Position numbers and translations under genes: made by a program. This document shows positions 44,394-52,284 of a stretch of 64,000 bases of DNA, piece after piece. Position 1 is the first letter of the stretch. Every line of letters starts with the position of its first letter. The DNA comes from Streptomyces tsukubensis (GTDB lineage: Bacteria > Actinomycetota > Actinomycetes > Streptomycetales > Streptomycetaceae). The notes under the pieces were generated by a model that saw only the letters and a list, made by a program, of their open reading frames with translations, was not told where the DNA came from and searched no databases. Location: the NCBI RefSeq assembly GCF_009296025.1, contig NZ_CP045178.1, positions 5,456,001 through 5,520,000 on the forward strand, read 5' to 3'.

Positions 44394-44716
44394 CCGGGTC
44401 GGAGGGCGGCCGGTCCTCCCGGGGGTGTGGCCGGGCGGGGTGCGGTCAGGGCGGCGGCGCGGTCGACGGCGGCGCGGACACTGGCCGCTTCCGCCAGGTC
44501 GCACACCGTGTAATCGGCGGTTCCGCCCGCCGCCCGGATTTCCTCGGTCACCGCCTTGAGCTGCTCCTCCGTGCGGGCCGCGAGCAGCACTCGGGCGCCC
44601 TCCCTGGCGAACAGCCGCGCCGCGGCGGCGCCGATGCCGCGACCCGCGCCGGTGACGAAGGCGACCTGCCTCTCGGGGGTCACGGGGTGTGACCCCGCGT
44701 CCGCCGATCGCGGCAT
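44375..44716 (-). pseudogene. N-terminal fragment of a short-chain dehydrogenase
   Basis: 113 codons. The first 85 are a proper SDR beginning: VAFVTGAGRGIGAAAARLFA (cofactor loop), RVLLAARTEEQLKAVTEEIR, YTVCDLAEAASVRAAVDRA. The chain then runs into a Pro-rich tail (PRPATPPGGPAALRPGYAPG) and stops 18 nt inside the convergent enoyl-CoA hydratase gene. The NAG motif, catalytic Ser-Tyr-Lys and substrate domain are missing, so it cannot be an active SDR. A 3' deletion next to the hydratase is the simplest explanation. Confidence 0.75.
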
Positions 44717-44745
44717 TGTGTGACAAACCTCCCTAAGCTGGGTGA

Positions 44746-45933
44746 ATGGGAGAGGACGCCCGGTTGCGGGCCGTAGTGGCGCTGGCGCAGGCCATGGCTG
44801 CGGCTCGTACGCCGCAGGAGACTTGGCTGGCCGCCGCGCGGGGTGCCTGCCGCGCGCTCTCCGGGAGTTTCGCCGCCCTCTCCGTATGGGAGCGGGGGCG
44901 CGGACGGCTGAGGGTCCTCGTCAACGCCGGTGGGCTCTCGCCGGGCGAGGAGGAGTTCCCCGAGGACGAGACGTATCCCGTCCATGAGTTTCCCGAGATC
45001 ACCGAGTTCCTGCACGAGCGGTGGGCGGGCGGCGGGGAGCCCCACGCCTGGGTCGAGACGGCCGAGGGGGCGGTGGGGCCGCGGCCGGCCCTCGGCCCCA
45101 CCGGTTACTGCCGGCGGCGGGTGGCGGCCCTGCGTCGGCGGGGGCGCGGGTGCTGTGTCATCGCGCCCATCGTGCTGAACGGACGCGCCTGGGGGGAGCT
45201 GTATGTGGCCAGACCCGCCGGGGCGGAGGTCTTCGGGCGTGAGGACACGGAACTCGCCACCGTGCTCGCCGCGGTCGTCGCGGCGGGTCTCGCCCAGACC
45301 GAGCGCCTTGAGGAGGCGCGCCGTCTCGCCTTCACCGACCCGCTGACAGGTCTCGCCAACCGTCGCCTCGTGGACGCACGGCTCGAAGAGGCGATCGAAC
45401 GCCACCGCGTCGACGGTGTCGTCGTGAGCCTCGTCGTCTGCGATCTGAACGGTCTCAAGCGCGTCAACGACTCCCTCGGCCACGCCACGGGCGACCGGCT
45501 GCTCGAACGTTTCGGCTCGGTCCTCTCCCTCTGTGGCGCGATGCTGCCGGGGGCGCTGGCCGCCAGGCTCGGCGGTGACGAGTTCTGCCTGCTCTCCGTG
45601 GGGCCCGCCGCCGACGAGGTCGTACGGGTGGCCGCCGAGCTGTGCGACCGGGCCTTCGCCCTGGAGCTGGGGGAAGGAGTGGCCTGCGGTGTCGCCTCCA
45701 CCGGTGACCCGATCGGGGCGGTGCGCTCCGCACGGCGGCTGTTCCGGCTGGCCGACGCGGCGCAGTACGAGGCGAAGGCCGCGCGGGCGGAGTGGCCGGT
45801 GGTGGCCGGGCGGGCCGGGGACGACGACCCCGTGGTCAGGCTCGCCGACACGGCGGTGGAGGCGCCGCCGGGGGAGCGGCGGCGGATCAGGGGCCGGGGA
45901 TGGGGCCGCGACGGTCGGGAACCTTCGGGGTGA
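44746..45933 (+). CDS. Diguanylate cyclase with GAF-like sensor (GGDEF protein)
   Basis: 395 residues, no membrane helix. Residues 1-180 look like a GAF domain (VIAPIVLNGRAWGELYVARP, FGREDTELATVLAAVVAAGL). The GGDEF domain starts FTDPLTGLANRRLVDARLEE, with VVSLVVCDLNGLKRVNDSLG and an intact active site RLGGDEFCLL. The RxxD feedback-inhibition site expected just before is absent (GALAARLGGDEF). It should make c-di-GMP, the developmental signal sensed by BldD. In S. coelicolor a GGDEF gene in this position has been called cdgE, as I recall. The stop codon lies in a 20-bp tandem repeat. Confidence 0.88.
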   Translation: MGEDARLRAVVALAQAMAAARTPQETWLAAARGACRALSGSFAALSVWERGRGRLRVLVNAGGLSPGEEEFPEDETYPVHEFPEITEFLHERWAGGGEPHAWVETAEGAVGPRPALGPTGYCRRRVAALRRRGRGCCVIAPIVLNGRAWGELYVARPAGAEVFGREDTELATVLAAVVAAGLAQTERLEEARRLAFTDPLTGLANRRLVDARLEEAIERHRVDGVVVSLVVCDLNGLKRVNDSLGHATGDRLLERFGSVLSLCGAMLPGALAARLGGDEFCLLSVGPAADEVVRVAAELCDRAFALELGEGVACGVASTGDPIGAVRSARRLFRLADAAQYEAKAARAEWPVVAGRAGDDDPVVRLADTAVEAPPGERRRIRGRGWGRDGREPSG

Positions 45934-45995
45934 ACGGTCGGGATCCCCGGTGAACCGTCTGGATCGGCGGTGAACGGTCTGGACCCGCGGTAAGG
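45920..45995 (+). repeat. 20-bp tandem repeat spanning the stop codon of the GGDEF gene
   Basis: GGTGAAC recurs at exactly 20-bp intervals (45929, 45949, 45969) and as GGTAAGG at 45989, inside units like CGGTGAACSGTCTGGATC. The first copy contains the TGA stop (45931-45933). Confidence 0.88.
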
Positions 45996-46015
45996 GGCTC
46001 TTCCCCGCTGAGGTC

Positions 46016-46044
46016 GTGACAGGCAGAGATTCACTGCGTACGCT
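46016..46044 (+). promoter_or_regulatory. hutH promoter, probable leaderless
   Basis: GTGACA (46016-46021) and TACGCT (46039-46044) are separated by 17 nt, a good vegetative promoter, and the -10 ends seven nt before the ATG at 46052. No ribosome site is present. Confidence 0.6.
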
Positions 46045-46051
46045 CCTGAAT

Positions 46052-47605
46052 ATGGATATGCACACTGTGGTGGTGGGGACGGCCGGGGTTACCGCGGCCG
46101 ACGTGATCGACGTGGCACGGGGTGCTGGCCGGGTCGAACTGGACGAAGGGGCCGTGCGCGCGCTCGCGGACGCCCGCGAGGTCATTGAGGCGCTCGCCGC
46201 CAAGCCCGAGCCCGTGTACGGCGTCTCGACGGGGTTCGGCGCGCTCGCCACCCGGCACATCAGCCCGGATCTGCGCGCCCAGCTCCAGCGCAACATCGTG
46301 CGCTCGCACGCCGCGGGCATGGGCCCCGCCGTGGAGCGCGAAGTGGTGCGCGCGCTGATGTTCCTGCGGCTCAAGACCGTCTGTTCCGGTCGCACCGGGG
46401 TGCGGCCCGAGGTCGCGCGGACCATGGCCGACGTGCTGAACGCCGGGATCACCCCCGTGGTCCACGAATTCGGGTCCCTCGGCTGCTCCGGAGACCTCGC
46501 CCCGCTGTCGCACTGCGCCCTGACCCTCATGGGCGAGGGGGACGCGGAAGGCCCCGACGGTGTGGTCGGACCCGCGGGAGAACTGCTGGCCGCCCACGGG
46601 ATCAGCCCCGTCGAGCTGCGCGAGAAGGAGGGGCTTGCCCTCCTCAACGGCACCGACGGCATGCTCGGCATGCTGGTCATGGCCCTCGACGACCTGGAGC
46701 GTGTCTACCGCTCCGCCGACGTCACCGCCGCGCTCTCCCTGGAGGCGCTGCTCGGCACGGACAAGGTGCTCGCCCCCGAGCTGCACGCCATCCGCCCCCA
46801 TCCGGGGCAGGGCGTGAGCGCGCGGAACATGCTCCGTGTACTCGCCGGATCGCAGCTCACAGGGCACCACCAGGACGACGCCCCGCGCGTGCAGGACGCC
46901 TACTCGGTGCGGTGCGCGCCGCAGGTGGCGGGCGCGGGACGGGACACCCTGGCGTACGCCCGTACTGTCGCCGAGCGAGAGTTGGCCGCCGCCGTCGACA
47001 ACCCGGTCGTCCTCGCCGACGGGCGGGTCGAGTCGAACGGGAACTTCCACGGTGCGCCCGTCGCCTACGTGCTGGACTTCCTCGCCATCGCCGCCGCCGA
47101 CCTCGGTTCCATCGCAGAGCGGCGTACCGACCGGCTGCTCGACAAGAACCGCTCGCACGGGCTGCCGCCGTTCCTCGCCGAGGACGCCGGGGTGGACTCG
47201 GGGCTGATGATCGCCCAGTACACGCAGGCCGCCCTGGTCAGCGAGATGAAGCGGCTCGCCGTGCCCGCCTCGGTCGACTCGATCCCGTCCTCCGCCATGC
47301 AGGAGGACCACGTGTCGATGGGCTGGTCGGCCGCGCGCAAGCTCAGGACGGCGGTGGACAGTCTCCACAGGATCGTCGCCGTGGAGCTGTACGCCGCCAC
47401 TCGCGCCATCGAACTCCGTACGGAGGCGACCGGACTCGAAGCCGCTCCCGCCAGCCGCGCCGTGATTGACGCCGTGCGGGCCGCGGGTGTCCAGGGCCCT
47501 GGTCCCGACCGTTTCCTCTCCCCCGACCTCGCCTCCGCCGACGCCTTCGTGCGCCGGGGCGGCGTGCTCGACGCCGTGGAGAAGGTCGTCGGGCCGCTGG
47601 CCTAG
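46052..47605 (+). CDS. hutH: Histidine ammonia-lyase
   Basis: Deaminates L-histidine to urocanate, first step of histidine use. 517 residues. The electrophilic MIO cofactor arises from GSLGCSGDLAPLSHCALTLM; the triad is Cys-Ser-Gly (Ser near residue 146) instead of the common Ala-Ser-Gly. VYGVSTGFGALATRHI holds the catalytic Tyr, QDAYSVRCAPQVAGAGRD the substrate Arg, and NFHGAPVAYVLDF follows. No other hut gene is near, usual for Streptomyces. The ATG at 46052 is preferred because the promoter ends seven nt before it; a GTG at 46016 would lie in the -35 box. Confidence 0.95.
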   Translation: MDMHTVVVGTAGVTAADVIDVARGAGRVELDEGAVRALADAREVIEALAAKPEPVYGVSTGFGALATRHISPDLRAQLQRNIVRSHAAGMGPAVEREVVRALMFLRLKTVCSGRTGVRPEVARTMADVLNAGITPVVHEFGSLGCSGDLAPLSHCALTLMGEGDAEGPDGVVGPAGELLAAHGISPVELREKEGLALLNGTDGMLGMLVMALDDLERVYRSADVTAALSLEALLGTDKVLAPELHAIRPHPGQGVSARNMLRVLAGSQLTGHHQDDAPRVQDAYSVRCAPQVAGAGRDTLAYARTVAERELAAAVDNPVVLADGRVESNGNFHGAPVAYVLDFLAIAAADLGSIAERRTDRLLDKNRSHGLPPFLAEDAGVDSGLMIAQYTQAALVSEMKRLAVPASVDSIPSSAMQEDHVSMGWSAARKLRTAVDSLHRIVAVELYAATRAIELRTEATGLEAAPASRAVIDAVRAAGVQGPGPDRFLSPDLASADAFVRRGGVLDAVEKVVGPLA

Positions 47606-48035
47606 GTCACGGGGGCACCGGCTGGGTCACTGGTCACGGGGCGGGGCCCCGGCAGGCGGATGGGGGCCAGGGTTGTCTGATCGGGGCCCGGATGTCTGAT
47701 GGAGGCCGGGCTGTCGGATTGTGGCCGGGTTGACGGATTGGGGCCCGGCTCTCGAATGGCGACCGGGCTGTCGGGCCGGGGCCCGGCTTTCGGAGGGGGC
47801 TGCCGCCCATCGGCTCGGCCGCCTCGGCCCGCCGGGTCCTCCGAGCCTTGGCCCGCCGGGTCCTCCGGGCCTCGGTCCGCCGGTCCTGGGCCTCGGCCCG
47901 CCGGGGACAGCCCTGATCCCGGTCGCGCGTGCCGGGAGGCCGCCGGTCGGACCCCGCCGTGCCGGGAGGCCGCCGGGTCGGACCCCGCCGTGCAGGCAGG
48001 CCGCCGGTCGGACCCGCGCCGTGCCGGGAGTCCCG
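47606..48035. repeat. Degenerate repeat-filled intergenic region after hutH
   Basis: 430 nt, convergent. From about 47660 to 47800 there are units like GGGGCCCGGCTNTCGGATNG of about 20 bp; from 47820 to 47895, repeats of CCCGCCGGGTCCTCC; from 47925 to 48030, three copies of a roughly 30-bp unit with GTGCCGGGAGGCCGCCGG and TCGGACCCCGCC. No gene or clean terminator. Confidence 0.75.
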
Positions 48036-48347
48036 TCAGGCCGTCGACGCGCCGCCGCGTGCCCTCCGTGCGTAGAACACGAAACCGGCTCCGATGCCGA
48101 GGGACGCGGCGCCGCCGGCCAGATACGGGGTGGTGTCGACGCCGCCCGTGTCGGCGAGGTCGGCGCCCGAGGCGGGCTCCGACGCGTCCCCGGTGCCCGT
48201 GTCGGAGGCGTCCGCGGCGGTGTGCGCGAGAACGGTCGCGTGCGGTGTTCTGTCCGGCGTCGCGTTCGCGGACGGGACGAACCAGAGCGCGCCGAGAAGC
48301 GCTCCCGCCGCGGCGGCGGTGTACAGCGATCGTCGTGTTACTGACAC
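48036..48347 (-). CDS. Small LAxTG surface protein (sortase E substrate)
   Basis: 103 residues. Signal peptide RRSLYTAAAAGALLGALWFV with a cleavage region near PSANATP, then a 45-residue Asp/Thr/Ala-rich stretch, then a sorting signal: LADTG, a hydrophobic segment (PYLAGGAASLGIGAGFVFYA) and a basic tail (RRARGG). LAxTG is the class E sortase motif of Streptomyces, so the protein should be attached to peptidoglycan. No globular domain. GTG at 48347 with AAAGGGG upstream. Confidence 0.82.
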   Translation of the reverse strand: MSVTRRSLYTAAAAGALLGALWFVPSANATPDRTPHATVLAHTAADASDTGTGDASEPASGADLADTGGVDTTPYLAGGAASLGIGAGFVFYARRARGGASTA

Positions 48348-48443
48348 GGAATCGATCCCCTTTGTGGCGCTGGCGAATTGGCCGTGCGGGGCGATGCTAG
48401 TGACAGGCGCGGGTCGTGGGAAAGCCGTGGAGGTGAAGAGCCG

Positions 48444-48449
48444 TACGCT
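48444..48449 (+). promoter_or_regulatory. -10 hexamer of the 48457 gene, probable leaderless
   Basis: TACGCT ends seven nt before the ATG, with no ribosome site between. Confidence 0.4.
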
Positions 48450-48456
48450 CCGGCCT

Positions 48457-48852
48457 ATGACTACTTCTGAAACATCACGTTTCGTACGGCTACGGGTGGA
48501 TTTGGTGATGGAGGTCACCGACTCCGGCGCGCTCGGTGGGGCGGCCCTCGACCGGATCGCGGGGGACGAGTTCATGCCGGACGACGAGCGGGCGCGCTCC
48601 CAGGGGGCGGTGCGGGGTGACGACGCGGAGGCACTGGCCCACCTCGTGGACCCCTTCGACCTGGTCAGCGCGGTGCCGGGGGTGGAGCTCGCGCAGGCCT
48701 CGTGGAGCAGCGAGCTGACGGACTACGATCCCGATTCGCCCGAGTGGGAGCTGGGCGTGGATGATGACTACGAGGGTGAGAGTGATCTCGATGACGAGGT
48801 CGCGGGCGACGACGAGGGGGACGTCGCCGCAGGCGGCGGAGGACGCCTCTGA
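48457..48852 (+). CDS. Conserved hypothetical acidic protein
   Basis: 131 residues, strongly acidic. The first 95 look folded (RFVRLRVDLVMEVTDSGALG, LVDPFDLVSAVPGVELAQAS); the end is an Asp/Glu/Gly tail (DDDYEGESDLDDEVAGDDEG). I do not recognise the family; a hypothetical gene in the same place next to hutH is part of the usual Streptomyces order, as I recall it. No membrane segment or catalytic motif. Confidence 0.7.
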   Translation: MTTSETSRFVRLRVDLVMEVTDSGALGGAALDRIAGDEFMPDDERARSQGAVRGDDAEALAHLVDPFDLVSAVPGVELAQASWSSELTDYDPDSPEWELGVDDDYEGESDLDDEVAGDDEGDVAAGGGGRL

Positions 48853-49004
48853 ACAAAGCGGGGAGACGGCGAAGGTTTCCCCGAAAACTTCTGGGAACGC
48901 TCACCCCCGGATGGCAACCGCCGTTCGGGGTTCCTCGTCCTAGGAAGTGCGGGAGCGCACTGGCGCACCGTGTGGCGTGTTTTTCCCCACATCTCGCGGG
49001 ATGT

Positions 49005-49031
49005 GGAACCGGACGAACCGGACGGCTGTTG
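49005..49031 (+). promoter_or_regulatory. Candidate ECF-type promoter for the L,D-transpeptidase gene
   Basis: GGAAC (49005-49009) and GTTG (49028-49031) are 18 nt apart, the spacing of SigR/SigE-class ECF promoters. The GTTG overlaps a CTGTTGTAACAG palindrome. It lies 120 nt before the start in a 298-nt gap with no gene. Envelope-stress control would fit the product. Confidence 0.4.
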
Positions 49032-49150
49032 TAACAGTTGTGGGGGAGTCCGGTGACAGGGGCCGTATCCGGCCCCGGGCCCCGGGCAGATCCCGGTTCC
49101 GGCCCGCTCCGGGCACATGTGGGGATTCGGCAACGATGGAGAAGCGTGTG

Positions 49151-50395
49151 ATGACGGACAGCAAGCGGCGCAAGAGCCTCGCGGCCGCCTCCGCGGTGCT
49201 CGGTGGGGTGCTCGCGCTCTCCGCCTGCTCCGGCGGCGACGACAAGGCCGGCTCCGGAGGCAAGGAGTCCCAGGCCCAGGTCGACGAGGCAGCCGCGAAG
49301 AAGACGTCAGCCGCGCGAATAAAGATCATGCCGAAGGACGGCGCCGACAACGCGAGCATCAACAACGCCGCCAAGGTGACCGTCGCCGACGGGACCCTCA
49401 GCAAGGTGACGATGCAGACCGCGGACGGCGATTCCGTGCCAGGGACCCTCTCGGCCGACAAGACGAGCTGGAAGCCCTCGTCGCAGCTGGAGCGGTCCAC
49501 GACGTACAAGCTGAACGCGTCGGCGAAGGACAAGGACGGCCGGGTCGCGCACGAGAACGGCTCCTTCACCACCGTCGCCCCCGCCAACAGCTTCATCGGG
49601 AACTTCACCCCCGAGGACGGTTCCACGGTCGGCGTCGGCATGCCCGTCTCGATCAACTTCGACAAGGCCATCACCGACAAGAAGGCCGTGCAGGCGGGGA
49701 TAAGCGTCAACACCACCTCCGGCCAGGAGGTCGTCGGGCACTGGTTCAACGGCAACCGCCTGGACTTCCGCCCGAAGGATTACTGGAAGGCCGGCTCCAC
49801 CGTCACCCTGAAGCTGAACCTCGACGGGGTCGAGGGCGCCAAGGGTGTCTACGGCGTCCAGCAGAAGACCATCACGTTCAAGATCGGCCGTAACCAGGTC
49901 ACCACCGTCGACGCCGCCTCCAAGACCATGAAGATCACCAGGGACGGCAAGACGATCAAGACCATCCCGATCTCGGCCGGCTCCCCCGAGCACAAGACGT
50001 ACCAGGGCCAGATGGTGATCTCCGAGAAGTACAAGGAGACCCGGATGGACGGCGCCACCGTCGGCTTCGCCGACGGCGACGGCAAGGGTGAGTACGACAT
50101 CAAGGACGTGCCGCACGCCATGCGGCTGTCTAGCTCCGGCACCTTCATCCACGGCAATTACTGGGGCGGCTCCGGCATCTTCGGCAGCGCCAACACCAGC
50201 CACGGCTGCGTGGGTATCCAGGACGCCAAGGGTGCGGGCGACCCGAACACTCCTGGCGCCTGGTTCTACAACAACTCGATGGTGGGTGACATCGTCAACG
50301 TCACCAACACCGGTGACAAGACCATCGCCCCCGACAACGGCCTCAACGGCTGGAACATGGACTGGTCGCAGTGGACAGCCGGTTCTGAGGCCTGA
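49151..50395 (+). CDS. L,D-transpeptidase lipoprotein
   Basis: 414 residues. Signal peptide with lipobox VLALSACSGG (Cys near residue 26). Two Ig-like domains follow (ASINNAAKVTVADGTLSKVT; FIGNFTPEDGSTVGVGMPVS). The YkuD catalytic domain has HGNYWGG and SHGCVGIQDAKG with the nucleophile Cys. It forms 3-3 peptidoglycan cross-links outside the membrane. GGAGAAG before the ATG at 49151 decides between this start and the one at 49136. This is the last gene of the conserved core order. Confidence 0.93.
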   Translation: MTDSKRRKSLAAASAVLGGVLALSACSGGDDKAGSGGKESQAQVDEAAAKKTSAARIKIMPKDGADNASINNAAKVTVADGTLSKVTMQTADGDSVPGTLSADKTSWKPSSQLERSTTYKLNASAKDKDGRVAHENGSFTTVAPANSFIGNFTPEDGSTVGVGMPVSINFDKAITDKKAVQAGISVNTTSGQEVVGHWFNGNRLDFRPKDYWKAGSTVTLKLNLDGVEGAKGVYGVQQKTITFKIGRNQVTTVDAASKTMKITRDGKTIKTIPISAGSPEHKTYQGQMVISEKYKETRMDGATVGFADGDGKGEYDIKDVPHAMRLSSSGTFIHGNYWGGSGIFGSANTSHGCVGIQDAKGAGDPNTPGAWFYNNSMVGDIVNVTNTGDKTIAPDNGLNGWNMDWSQWTAGSEA

Positions 50396-50460
50396 TCCCG
50401 GCGGGGCCCGAGTCCGGCGGACCCTGGGCCCCCGCGGGGAGCGGGTCCCACCAGGGCGGG

Positions 50461-50493
50461 GTTCACTCAGAGTGGGTTTCACTCAAAGTGGGG
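50461..50493 (+). repeat. Two-copy repeat with CACTCNNAGTG hairpins after the transpeptidase gene
   Basis: GGTTCACTCAGAGTGG is followed by GTTTCACTCAAAGTGG. The first copy holds the inverted repeat CACTC-A-GAGTG. Possibly part of a termination region. Confidence 0.6.
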
Positions 50494-50523
50494 CCCCTCG
50501 CTCACCGATGACGCCATGGGCGG

Positions 50524-50826
50524 TCATGTCACTCCGGGAGACCGGACGACGTGGCCGCCCGTGGCGTTTCGCCTGTCCTGGGTGGTGCGCTCCTGCGGGG
50601 TGGTGCGCTCCTGCGGGGTGGTGCGCTCCTCCGGAGTGGCGCGCCCCGCGGAGGCCGTGCGCGCCCTACTGGGGGCGTGCGCCCTCGCGGGGCAGCCGCC
50701 GGGCCCCGGGCCGTCCAGGGAAGCCGGCAGCCGGGCGGTGAAGACCGAGGTCAGCACTGTGCCGGTCAGGGCGATCCCCAGGGCGCTGCCCAGCTCACAC
50801 GTACGGCCGGGCAGGTGGTGCGTCAC
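50524..50826 (-). pseudogene. C-terminal remnant of an EmrB/QacA-type MFS transporter
   Basis: The translated stretch RTCELGSALGIALTGTVLTS VFTARLPA is typical of helix 13 in DHA2 drug exporters (ELGxALGxAxLG). Nothing else of the 14-helix transporter remains. Downstream in frame the sequence is Thr/Gln/Glu/Arg repeats encoded by GGGGTGGTGCGCTCCTGC units. It sits next to an XRE regulator that may once have controlled it. No start or domain supports a functional protein. Confidence 0.6.
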
Positions 50827-50912
50827 CGGAGCCCGTGGTGCGTCACCGGGGCCGGTCGTGTCTCACCGGAGCCGACGGTGTGTCACCAGGGCTGATGGTG
50901 TGCCATCAGATC
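50812..50912. repeat. Five degenerate copies of a roughly 21-bp repeat
   Basis: Units of the form GTGGTGCGTCACCGGAGCC recur from about 50812 to 50912 (GGTGCGTCACCGG, GTGTCTCACCGG, GTGTGTCACCAGG, GTGTGCCATCAG). They lie between the MFS remnant and the XRE regulator. No gene. Confidence 0.75.
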
Positions 50913-50974
50913 CGGCCGGAGTGGACACGGCCACGAGCGCGGCGGGCGACGGCACGTCGCCGAGGGCCGCGCGC

Positions 50975-51889
50975 TCACAGACCGGAGCTGGTCCCCGCCG
51001 TCGTCGCGTCCACGCCCCAACTCCCCAGCAGCCGCAGCGCTTCGGCCGAGGGCGAGCCGGGCTCCGCGTGGAAGGCCACCAGCGACTGATCAGGGTCGTT
51101 CGGGAACTTCAGCGTCTCGTAGGAGAGGGTGATCTCGCCCACCAGCGGGTGGGTCAGCGTCTTCGAGCCGTACCCCTTGTCCCGTACGTCGTGCGAGGCC
51201 CAGAGCGTACGGAACTCCTCGCTCTTCACGGACAGTTCCCCGACGAGGGCGGAGAGCGCGGGATCGTCCGCGTAACACCCCGCGTACATCCGCAGCCCGC
51301 TGACCGTCTCCGCCGCCTTCACGTCCCAATCGCGGTAGAGAGCGCGGGTCGGCGGGTGCAGGAAGATCAGCCTGGAGAAGTTGCGCTCCTGCGGCTCCAG
51401 CGCCGCGAAGTCGCAGAAGACCGCGGCGGCTAGGGGGTTCCAGCCGAGGATGTCGGTGCGGTGGCCGACGACATAGGCGGGTACGCCCGTCATCGCGTCC
51501 AGCAGCCGCTGGAGCTCCGGCCGCATCCGCTGGGGGCGGGCGTTCTTCTTCTTCTTGTGGTGCTTCGGCTTGGCGAGATGGTTCAGGTGCGAGTGCTCCG
51601 CTTCGGACAGGCGCAGGGCGCGGGCGATGGCGTCGAGCACCTCCGCCGACACGTTGCGCCCGTTGCCCTGCTCAAGACGGGTGTAGTACGCCACGGACAC
51701 CCCGGCGAGCTGGGACAGCTCCTCCCTGCGCAGCCCCGGCACCCTGCGGTGTCTGCCGTGGTCGGGCAGCCCGACGTCCGCGGGCTTGAGCCTCGCGCGG
51801 CGGGTACGCAGGAACTCGCTCAGCTCGGCACGACGGTCGAGTGGCGGCTCGGCGGTGGCGGGGTGCGGGGCGGAGAGCCGTTCGTCCAT
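50975..51889 (-). CDS. XRE-family regulator with MmyB-like ligand domain
   Basis: 304 residues. The N-terminal HTH is LSEFLRTRRARLKPADVGLP, RVPGLRREELSQLAGVSVAY and YTRLEQGNGRNVSAEVLDAI. The C-terminal MmyB-type ligand domain has GVPAYVVGHRTDILGWNPLA, RLIFLHPPTRALYRDWDVKA and YETLKFPNDPDQSLVAFHAE. Such regulators usually repress an adjacent oxidoreductase or transporter. Neighbours are the MFS remnant downstream and, divergent, a zinc alcohol dehydrogenase, a plausible target. ATG at 51889. Confidence 0.9.
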   Translation of the reverse strand: MDERLSAPHPATAEPPLDRRAELSEFLRTRRARLKPADVGLPDHGRHRRVPGLRREELSQLAGVSVAYYTRLEQGNGRNVSAEVLDAIARALRLSEAEHSHLNHLAKPKHHKKKKNARPQRMRPELQRLLDAMTGVPAYVVGHRTDILGWNPLAAAVFCDFAALEPQERNFSRLIFLHPPTRALYRDWDVKAAETVSGLRMYAGCYADDPALSALVGELSVKSEEFRTLWASHDVRDKGYGSKTLTHPLVGEITLSYETLKFPNDPDQSLVAFHAEPGSPSAEALRLLGSWGVDATTAGTSSGL

Positions 51890-52284
51890 GGTCTCCAGTA
51901 TGTTCCAGATGCTCCAGGGAAGAAGCCCCCCGGCTTTCGGCGCACAATTTCCCCCGTGTGCTTCGTGTCATAACCTCGGTTTTATTCCTGCTCTTCGCTC
52001 CGATTTCCGGCAGGTTCCGGCAGGTTCCGGCACGATCTGGCAGTGGTCCAGGCTTTTACTGATTTCCGCGGCAGCGTTCTCGTGCGTATTCCCTCTTTCC
52101 TCCGGCCGTATGACCACAAGCCTGTCCCCGCTGGTAGTAGGCCCGTCGGGCGTACCACCGGCCGTGGTCTGGGTGAATTCCGCAAGGTGATGCATGGTGG
52201 TTGAGGTGCTCGGCCCGTCGCGCCCGAACCGACAGGCGCGACTTCGTCGGCCGGCACTCATTCCACTTAGGGAGAAACCACGGC
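51890..52284. promoter_or_regulatory. Divergent control region of XRE regulator and alcohol dehydrogenase
   Basis: 395 nt, clearly more AT-rich than the surroundings. Three consecutive TTCCGGCAGG/TTCCGGCACG direct repeats with a 10-bp period occur at about 52003-52036. They are a candidate binding array for the XRE regulator. No gene seen; promoters for both sides should lie here. Confidence 0.5.
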
